From positions 65,001 to 129,000 of the forward strand of contig JAXCGZ010007632.1 of assembly GCA_037179515.1 (NCBI GenBank): DNA of 64,000 nt. Reading direction: 5' to 3'. Position 1 is the stretch's first letter, and every line of letters starts with the position of its first letter. The DNA is from Halocaridina rubra (lineage: Eukaryota; Arthropoda; Malacostraca; Decapoda; Atyidae). Positions 56,462 through 64,000 of the stretch are shown piece after piece. Made by a program: the position numbers and the translations under genes. The notes beneath the pieces were generated by a model, which was not told where the DNA came from, did not search any database, and saw only the letters and a list, made by a program, of their open reading frames with translations.

Positions 56462-57018
56462 ATGCCCTCCTCCTACTCTCCTGCTACCCTCCTGGAGGGG
56501 GATGGAGCTTGACCACCACACCCAGGAGGGGTGGATGCTTGTGGGAAAGAATATGCAAAGGATGGCCTCTGGCAGCAGCCAGGAAAGTGCTACCGCTCCA
56601 GTTCACCCCCAGCCCCGAATTCCGCTGCTGTTAGAGAGCCCATCTTTAAATTCAAAGTTCAGGCCCCTTTCACTGCAGAGGCCTACTATCTCCTGAAAGA
56701 GCTGGAAGACTAGCTCACTGAGTTTGGATGCACCGTCAAACCCAATGAACAGGATGAATATATCATCCACCCATCCTCCATAAAAGCTGTGGAGAAGATC
56801 TGTGACCTCAACTCTCCTCACTTGGCCGAGATGACCCCTGCTCAAAAAATAAAGAAGATCATCCTCGTTAATTTCCCCACTGCTTGGTCAACGGATCTAT
56901 TGACCAAGCATTTATACATTACCTCTGCCTTGCACTGCTCCTCCAAGATTGGAGGACAAACCATACCTTCAAAGCAAGTCTTAGTCCACATCTGTGGTCC
57001 ACCGAAACTACAACTATG
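56462..57018 (+). pseudogene. I-type LINE ORF1, N-terminal half
   Basis: The frame from ATG 56,462 is continuous to the insertion except for a TGA at about 56,510 and a TAG at 56,711. It encodes a Ser/Pro-rich start, then FKFKVQAPFTAEAYYLLKEL and EDEYI/HPSSIKAVEKI-like segments and ILVNFPTAWSTDLLTKH and SKQVLVHICGPP, an RRM-like fold preceding the zinc knuckles. ORF1 proteins bind element RNA. The sequence is cut at ICGPP and resumes at 60,238 with AQVNLGTWGKFHL, which fits the downstream half of the same domain. Confidence 0.83.
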
Positions 57019-60000
57019 ACTATGGATACCACCCCAATGAAACATGGTAATACCTCGTCTCCTGCTGCTGCTGTTACTGCTGCCGATGTGAAAGTTACTT
57101 GTAAATATAATGATAGATTATCTGTCGTACATATAAATGCACAATCCCTGTTATCCCATATACTAGAAATTGAACATATGCTTGTACAAGAAAATACTGA
57201 TGTTCTTTGCATTAGCGAATCATGGCTGTATCCGTCAATTAATAATGCATTTATTAATATTCCTTCATATAATATTTATCGCTATGACAGTGGTAGAGGT
57301 GGAGGTGTATGTTTATATGTTAAAAATTATTTGAAGGCCACTGAACTAAATCTTGAAACTGAGAAGCACGAAGGAGTGGAAGATAAATGGATCTCTGTCC
57401 AACATAAAAAGCTTCCTTCTATTATCATAGGCTGCGTGTACCGCCACCCCAAAGCCTCGGTAACCTCTTTTAGCTATATTTTGGACGTTTTTAAGGAGAT
57501 AATTTTAAAAAACAAACCAGTTTTTATATATGGCGATTTTAATGATGATCAACTAAAAAGAGAAAATAAAATGAGTAGACTTATTAAGAATTTAAATCTA
57601 GAACAGATTATAAATAAACCAACTAGAATCACTCCCACCTCAGTTTCCCAAATCGATCTAGTAATAACAAACTCCAAGCATATGATAACTAAGTGTGACG
57701 TAATGCCAAGCCCTATAGCAGACCACGAGGAAATTGTAACGTCCCTAAATATTCGCAAACCAAAGAGACAACCAATCTTTAAAACATTCAGATGCTTAAG
57801 AAATTATTCACAAGAATTACTTTGTAGTTTACTTATGAATGAAGTACATAAATTAAATGAAATTCTATATACCGATAATATTAATATACAAGTAAAAATT
57901 TTAACCAGTGTCTTATCATCATGTATAGATCGATGTGCACCACTCGTGACAAGAGAAATATTTCGTCCCCCCGCTCCTTGGATAACAGATGACATAAAAA
58001 ACATTATGAAAGAAAGAGACAAACTACAAAATGAAGTAAAACTACAAAGAGATAATATCCCTTTAAGAGAAAAGTTTACAGAGCATAAGAAACAAGTAAA
58101 ATCATTATTAAGTAACAGTAAGAAACAGTATTACAAAAATGAATTTCAAAACGCTAAAGGCAATATTTCTGATACATGGAAAATTGCTAAAACCATGCTT
58201 TCCAATAACTGTAATAAAAGTAGTAACATATCAATTATACCCGACGAGGTAGATGTAAGTGCTAAAGCAGAAGAGTTCAATAATTTTTTCGCTGAAGTGG
58301 GGAAAAAAACCTTTGAAAAAACAAAAAAAGAAATAATAAATGAAATCAATAATAGTAATGGTGGTAATAATAATGATGATGGTAGTAGTAATAATAATAG
58401 AAATGTTGATAATGGTGTAAATAATAATGATGGTGGTAGTAATGGTAATGATAATAGTGATGATGGTAGTAATAATAATAATAATGTTAATCTTCAAGAA
58501 CATAGTGCATTCAATAGAAGTAATGATGTCTTTAACCCTACTACAGTAGATTGTAATACAGTAATCTTAGTAATAAAAAATCTGAAAGACTCTAATGCAT
58601 ATGGATCAGATGGAATTTGTTTTCGTTTTATTAGAGATTCATTATTTGTAATAGCATATTATCTGACGGTAATAATCAATACTTCCATAGTTACCAATAT
58701 TTACCCAGATTTATGGAAAAATCCCCATGTAATTCCTGGTTTTCAAAATGGAAATCCTGACGACGTCTCTAACTATAGACCAATCTCTTTACTACCAATT
58801 TTATCAAAGATACTTGAAAAGATTGTTGCAAATCAGTTAAGTGAGTTTCTTGAAAAAAATAAACTTATTGCAAAAAGTCAACACGGTTTCAGGCCAAAAT
58901 TATCAACTGAAACTGCCTTATTGAAAATATCAGATGAAATATACAAAAATATATATAATAAGAAAATATCATTGCTACTACTACTCGATCTTTCTAAAGC
59001 TTTTGATAGTGTACACCATACCATCTTATTAGAAAAATGCAAAAAAAATGAACATTGACCCAAGCTGGTTCGAGAACTATTTAAAAAACCGCTACCAGTC
59101 AGTCAGAATAAAAGATGTAGTTTCAAGTCGCAAGAAGGTATTGTTTGGGGTCCCTCAGGGATCGATCCTAGGACCTATACTTTTTCTAATATATGTAAAC
59201 GATCTAGTAAAATATTTACCTAACTGTTATGTCATTCAATATGCTGACGATACTCAAATCTTAATTGAAGGAGAAATTAATGATTTAGAAAATATTATTC
59301 GTAGAGCAGAAGAAATTTTGTATATGGCTAAACGTTACTTTCTAAAAAATGGTCTGTTACTTAATGAAACTAAAACCCAATCTATTCTTATCGGATCCAG
59401 ACAATTATTATCAGAAGTTGATGACAATCTTCATATAAATTTTAACGGTAATATCATTAAGCCAATGAACTCGGTAAAGAACCTAGGTGTCTATTTTGAC
59501 CGTTACATGAATTTTGAAATGCATATAGATGAAATTTATAAAAAAGTAATGGGTACTCTAATATATCTAAATAGGGTAAAAGACTCATTTGAAACATCAA
59601 CTCGTATAATAATTGTCCAGTCCTTAGCTATGAGTTTAATTAATTACTGTCTCAAAGTTTGGGGATGTACAAATAAGACTCAATTACAAAGAATACAAAA
59701 GTTACAAAACTTTGCAGCACGAGTGGCTGTTGGCAATGTAAGAAAATACGAGCACATCTCTCCTGTTTTAAAAGATCTAGAATGGATAAAGATTAGAGAT
59801 AAATATGTTTTTGATATATGTACCTTTGTTTTTAATATACTAAGAAACAATCTTCCTGATTGCTTGTATAATTTTTCTACAGTAAGCTCAGTTACCGGGT
59901 TAACTACCCGTCAAGGGGAAGATTTATTAGTACGAAGGTCTAAAACTGATATTGGCTCAAGAGATATAAACATTCGTGGACCTCATTTATATAATCAGCT

Positions 60001-60094
60001 TCCCAGAGAACTAAAAAATGCTGGTTCAGTGTATACTTTTAAATATAATCTTAAGAAGTTACTATTAAAGGAAGATTTTACTTGTAAATTTTAA
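57016..60094 (+). pseudogene. L2/CR1-like LINE ORF2 with a single frameshift
   Basis: The endonuclease starts SVVHINAQSLLSHILEIEHM (about 57,125), with CISESWLY, FIYGDFNDDQLKRE (57,530) and MPSPIADHEEIV (57,715). An unusual Asn/Gly/Ser/Asp tract occupies 58,345-58,495 in the linker. The RT has SNYRPISLLPILSKILEKI, SQHGFRPKLSTETALL, LLLDLSKAFDSVHH (first Asp, about 59,000), then the frame shifts at an 8-A run (59,040-59,048). It continues with VLFGVPQGSILGPILFLIYV, IQYADDTQILIEGE (catalytic YADD, about 59,238) and KNLGVYFDRYMNFEMHIDEI, and ends PRELKNAGSVYTFKYNLKKL. One base fewer in the A-run would join the halves (about 1,025 codons). All catalytic motifs are intact. Confidence 0.92.
58345..58495 (+). 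repeat. Trinucleotide (AAT/GGT/GAT/AGT) tract coding Asn/Gly/Asp/Ser
   Basis: About 150 bp of imperfect three-base repeats, kept in frame within ORF2 between the endonuclease and RT domains. The encoded low-complexity stretch is made of Asn with Gly, Asp and Ser. On the opposite strand it would read Ile/Thr, which is a shadow. Confidence 0.93.
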
Positions 60095-60212
60095 TAGTAC
60101 ACCCATCTTTATGATTTGTTTGTTTTAGTATGTCTATATCATACACCACAGATGTCTATCTGGAATATATATGCATCTTATTTGAATACCCAATGTACGT
60201 TGGAAATAAAGA

Positions 60213-60236
60213 CTTATTATTATTATTATTATTATT
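60213..60236 (+). repeat. (TTA)n tail of the L2/CR1-like LINE
   Basis: About eight TTA units follow AATAAAGAC at the 3' end of the element, marking its boundary with the I-type ORF1. Confidence 0.9.
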
Positions 60237-60237
60237 C

Positions 60238-61137
60238 TGCCCAAGTGAACCTTGGTACCTGGGGAAAATTCCATCTCACGGAATATAACCCTGAACCCAT
60301 GAAATGTTCTGCTGCCAATGGTTTGGCCATCACCGGAACACCTGCCATTTCCCAGTGAGATGTGCTATCTGCAGTGAGGGGCATGCCACCGACTGTTGCC
60401 TCACTAAATACATGGCCAATGAAGAGACAGTGCCCAAGTGCCCTAACTGCTGGGGCGCCACCATGCATGGAATAGTTGCTGTCCTGAGAGGCTAAAGAGG
60501 ATTCCTCAGGATTCCCTTCCTCTGCTCTTGCCGCCAACTGCACCACCTCTACCTTCATTCTTGCTCGTCCTCCCACATCCAATCCCTGACACAGATCCCC
60601 TCCTGCCCCACCCAGACCCAACCCCCCTACCCAACACCCATCACACAACACTAACCTGGACCCTGACACACAGACTACACCTCCTACCACTCCTATTCCA
60701 ACACCAACTCCAACCACCTCACACAAGAGTCACACTCCCACTGACACCCCACACAACACCCACACTAACATCACCACCCCACACAACAATCAGACACATA
60801 ACACCACCTCTTACAACACTCAGACTACAACTACCACCACTCACAGACCCCCTAACCACACCAGGTCTCGGGGCCTCAGACTTTACACCCGCACTCACAC
60901 TTATTCTCAACAGACTCTCCAAACACCTTCCTCTGCCTCCTCACCCTAACCCATTCCCAATCCTCAACATCTCTTCACGGTGGAAGACATAACCAGCTTC
61001 ATTATTCAGGCTATTCAAGCAGCCATTTGACTCTTCACTGCGAAGGCCTCTCCCAGAGATGCCTTCAATCAAGTCGCTGATATTACTCATAGCATCGTTG
61101 CCCAAACCTTCATCTCCAGGAACCACTGCCAGCCTTA
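60238..61137 (+). pseudogene. I-type LINE ORF1, C-terminal half with CCHC zinc knuckles
   Basis: After the LINE, the reading resumes AQVNLGTWGKFHLTEYNPEP, then a zinc-knuckle array CQWFGHHRNTC, CAICSEGHATDCC and CPNCWGATMHG (60,310-60,475), typical of Gag-like ORF1. A low-complexity Thr/Pro/His/Asn region follows (60,590-60,880, with THTNITTPHNNQTHNTT and TTTTTTHRPPNHTRSRG in one frame), then a C-terminal segment with FTAKASPRDAFNQVADITHS (about 61,035-61,095) ending at a stop near 61,137. Frameshifts occur near 60,320, 60,500 and 60,950. It would bind element RNA. This copy is broken. Confidence 0.82.
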
Positions 61138-61179
61138 ACAGGCCACTGCTCCTTGCACCTCCACCTTTTAAATCTTCAT

Positions 61180-64000
61180 GTCACCCAATCATGGGATCCT
61201 TCACCGGAATGCCCAGGGTTCGAGACAAAATTCCAACACTTGGAAGGCATTGCCAGGGCTGACAATATCGATGTCATCATGGTTCAAGAAACTTTGTGTA
61301 TGGATCAAAATACTCCTAAAGTCTCTGGATACCAGGGATTCTACCAGCACTGGACTTGGGAGAGAATAGAGGAAGTGCCACCTTTATCAGGAAAAACTTA
61401 CTGGCCAAAGAAATCACCCTACCTGCCTTTTCTGGTGAGGGTGTCCATGTCCATGCTGTCATCATTATACTACAGGGCAGCTGCATAGATCTTTTCAACA
61501 TAGGAGGCGATTTTGATACGCACCATCTAAGAGTCAGGTATGAGCACCCCTGTGCAGCAGGCAGACACATTATGAGTCTGCTGGACGACCAAGAAGACAT
61601 CACCATGCTCAACAACCACGAGCCAACTCATGACAGGTGGGATACTTGATTTCACCTTTGTCTTTAACTCCCTAAAACAAGACGCCACTGGGAGAGTTCA
61701 CCCTCTGGTCATGAGTGACCACTACGGGATCCACCTCCTGCTGCCAATTCCTGAAATCTTCCAAATCCCTGCTCCTCCTCCTCAATGGTATTTCAAGAGG
61801 GCCGACTGGGGCCGATTCCAGGAGCACCTCAGCAATTGGTTCTCAGCTTATACACCACCTGGAGATATAGATCAAGCTGAGGCTGAGCTAGTTAATGCCT
61901 TGCAAGCCTCAGCTGACTCCTCTATCTCCCTTTACAAATCACATCACACTAATCATCATGATAGAGTCAAATAACTTAATCACCACAGGCTCAACATTGT
62001 CCAAAAAAAGCACAGGAACTGTCACACTGAAGGCTCCTACCATACTCTCCAGGTAATCAAAGAACATGTCCATGAAGAGACACAAGAAATAAAGAGGAAT
62101 GAATGGCTTGAGTGGTGTTCCACGATAGATGCTCACACCTCTGTGGGCCAAATGTGGAGGACTATCAACTCTTTTGCCAAAGGAAGACCTTCTATTACCA
62201 TCATCCATAGGGACCCCAGCTGGGTAGCTGAAGAACTCTCCACCAAATTCACGGAGAGGGCTAACTCCGACCAGTTCCCCATTGCAACCAGAACAACTCC
62301 TCAGGGTCTCACCACTGCAAGATGGGATGAAGTAGAAGAGACCATCAACACTGAAGATCAAGCAGATGCCCCTTCACTCTGACTGAGCTGTAGAAAGTGA
62401 GCAAGAGCTCCAAGAACACAGCCCCAGGTGTGGACAGAATCACATACTCGATGATTCACAATATGGGGCCCCAGGGGGAGCTTGCTCTACTCTCTCTGAT
62501 TAACAAGACATATACTCTGAGAGTGAGACCAGCTTCATGGAACAGGGCAGATATTCATCCCATTCCTAAGCCAGAGGATCCTGATAACCCACGCCTATCT
62601 CCCTCTTAAGTGCCTGAGCAAGACGGCAAAAAGATGGTGCTTAACAGACTTTGTTGTAAGTACCTACCCATCCACGAAAATATGTTCACCTATCAGCCAG
62701 GCCTAGGCACCTCAGAATGCATAGCTTCCATGCTATCATTCATCAATGATCGTCATGGATTCATTGTTTTTCTTGATCTAGAAAAGGCCTTTGAACATGC
62801 CAATGTACCGGCAATATTCTCTGCCCTGGTCACTAAGCAGATCAAAGGAAATATTCTCTCCTGGATCAAGCTGAGTCTACAAAACTATAGTGCTCGAGTC
62901 AAAGTTCAAGGGAATTATTCCACCTATAAAGTCCATGAAAATGGAACCCCGCAAGGTGGAATTCTCAGCCCCTTCCTCTTCATTTGTTTCATGAAGAAAA
63001 TCATGGACATTGTACTACCACTTGGAGATGAGATCTTCAGTTATGCTGACAACTTTGCCCTCATCACAAGAGGCAACAGGAATTTAAACAAGACCCAGCG
63101 CTTCCTCACCAAGATTTACAAAGCCTCCATCTTCCTCAGACTAAAGATAAATGCCCTCAAAACCAAGGCGCTCCCCATCTGCCAATGGAGACCAGACACT
63201 AGATTGGTCATAGGCAATGAGCCTGTGAACTGGGTTAACAAGCACGTCTACCTGGGTGCATTCAATGATAGCCGACTAACCTTCGGACCTGAGATACAAC
63301 ACTTGCCTGACAAATGTAAACTATGACAGATGGGCTTTTTCAACAATGCATCCTTCAATCTCCTTTGAACCTTCTATGTGTAATCCATACAAAGCCTCAT
63401 AGACTATGAATGTCTCACTCTCTGGCTAATGGAAGACCAACAAAGGGACAAGATAGAGTATATACAAAATAATGTCATGTGGACCATGCTTGGAGCCCCA
63501 ATGTGGACCAAGAGAGAATACCTCCAGCTGGAATCCAACCTCATGCCACTTAAACTTGGATCTCTACAAAGATTAACCCTCTAAGTGGCCAAAACCACCA
63601 CGGATCAATGTCCCTGCCTAGTCGGCTCCGACTTCCGGCTAGCCTTCGATCACCTCGGACCTCCCTGCAAGAACCTGGGCAACCAAGGTCTGTGCCAGCT
63701 TGCAAGCATTACTAGTCCAGGTAGACATTCTAACCAATGACCGATGACTATATCCAATCCTGGAGGCTGTTGAACTCCTGCTCTTTGCTCCAAACTGGGC
63801 TGGGTGCCATAGCCAATGCCCTCAGTTTTTTTTCTCCCAGCAAGGAACTCCCCTAGCCCTTATTCTCTCCAACTCTAAAGGTGTCCTACAGGCCATCAAG
63901 AAGACACTTTTCAAAGATAATGTGAGAATTATTACTAGCATTCTTGACCTTTATCACAAGGCAGTCAGCATTGGAAAAGCCATCACTCTTGCTTGGATTC
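61180..64000 (+). pseudogene. I-type LINE ORF2: endonuclease, RT and start of RNase H (continues beyond window)
   Basis: Endonuclease: FETKFQHLEGIARADNIDVI and MVQETLCMDQNTPKVSGYQG (61,220-61,330), GGDFDTHHLRVRYEHP for GDFN (61,500) and LVMSDHYGIHLLLP (61,705). A linker follows to 62,380. RT: KNTAPGVDRITYSMIHNM (62,410), WNRADIHPIPKPEDPDN, a stop at 62,607, then MFTYQPGLGTSECIASML, FIVFLDLEKAFEHANVP (first Asp, 62,765), ENGTPQGGILSPFLFICFM and IFSYADNFALIT, where YADN replaces the catalytic YADD (63,040). After 63,325 frames are scattered. NSKGVLQAIKKTLFKDN and SIGKAITLAWI at 63,870-64,000 are RNase H sequence. At least eight stops or shifts are present. Confidence 0.87.

Larger units (their letters stand above)
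57008..60237 (+). mobile_element. Nearly intact L2/CR1-like LINE inserted in the I-type ORF1
   Basis: A + strand element with one long ORF2 (57,016-60,094, one frameshift), a short 3' UTR and a simple (TTA)n tail at 60,213-60,236 after AATAAAGAC. No ORF1 precedes it and there is almost no 5' UTR, so it may be slightly 5' truncated. No obvious target duplication could be defined. The host ORF1 sequence rejoins across it. Confidence 0.9.
55781..64000 (+). mobile_element. I-type LINE, two ORFs, runs off the right edge
   Basis: A 5' UTR (about 55,781-56,461, T-rich with repeated GTGATAAAT-like words and CT runs) precedes ORF1 (from 56,462), which is split by an L2/CR1-like LINE (57,008-60,237) and resumes to about 61,137. 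ORF2 follows from about 61,180 with endonuclease and RT, and the RNase H domain is entered at the window end. A truncated copy of the same family lies at 41,511-43,002 and supplies the missing 3' end. Many stops show the copy is dead. Confidence 0.88.

Noticed and set aside
58231..58503. - strand Ile/Thr-rich open frame
   Set aside because: It is the complement of the AAT/GGT/GAT tract in the LINE ORF2.
60232..60922. - strand Val/Gly-rich and + strand Pro/His-rich frames as separate genes
   Set aside because: They come from the strand-asymmetric low-complexity region of the I-type ORF1. The zinc knuckles upstream fix the real frame.

Overview
The window looks like nuclear DNA of an invertebrate animal, most plausibly a decapod crustacean. 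That is inferred from the mix of CR1-, RTE-, I- and Jockey-like LINEs with several Ty3/Gypsy lineages in AT-rich DNA, and was not tested by a search. I see no bacterial or viral gene, no rRNA or tRNA gene, no CRISPR array and no intact host gene. Nearly all recognisable coding sequence belongs to retrotransposons, most of them broken and many nested inside one another. The one clear non-transposon gene is a degenerate C2H2 zinc-finger pseudogene (43.7-47.9 kb).

Layout. 1-4,560: AT-rich DNA with a small BED-finger fragment, a (TA)n tract and a possible MITE. 4,561-24,458: three tandem Ty3/Gypsy copies on the + strand sharing four LTRs (LTR-int-LTR-int-LTR-int-LTR), bounded by one short target duplication. 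Copy 1 carries a 3.4-kb Jockey-like LINE on the - strand. Copy 2 carries six tandem ~493-bp repeats of its zinc-knuckle/protease region. 24.7-25.2 kb: a second 3' fragment of that LINE. 25.2-36.8 kb: a - strand Gypsy element whose pol order is protease, integrase, reverse transcriptase, RNase H (Copia-like, as in the GmR1 group). It is split by a young CR1 LINE with an uninterrupted ~940-codon ORF2 and by one arm of a long inverted LTR-like repeat pair. 38.3-43.1 kb: a + strand Mag/K02A2.6-type Gypsy with short LTRs, its integrase cut by a 5'-truncated I-type LINE. 43.7-47.9 kb: the zinc-finger pseudogene, with two truncated CR1 copies inserted head-to-tail in the linker between two fingers. 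50.7-55.8 kb: a multi-level LINE nest (CR1, RTE, two other CR1-type fragments, and a decayed LINE of unknown clade). 55.8-64.0 kb: an I-type LINE (ORF1, then ORF2 with endonuclease, RT and RNase H, running off the window end), whose ORF1 is split by a nearly intact L2/CR1-like LINE.

How the parts relate. There is no operon or pathway here. The content is a stratified record of insertions, in which host/guest relations give relative ages. The most informative structures are the triple Gypsy array (shared stop codons show that its copies descend from an already defective element), the tandem protease amplification in copy 2, the Gypsy element with Copia-like domain order, and the zinc-finger gene whose pre-insertion site can be read directly from its flanks.
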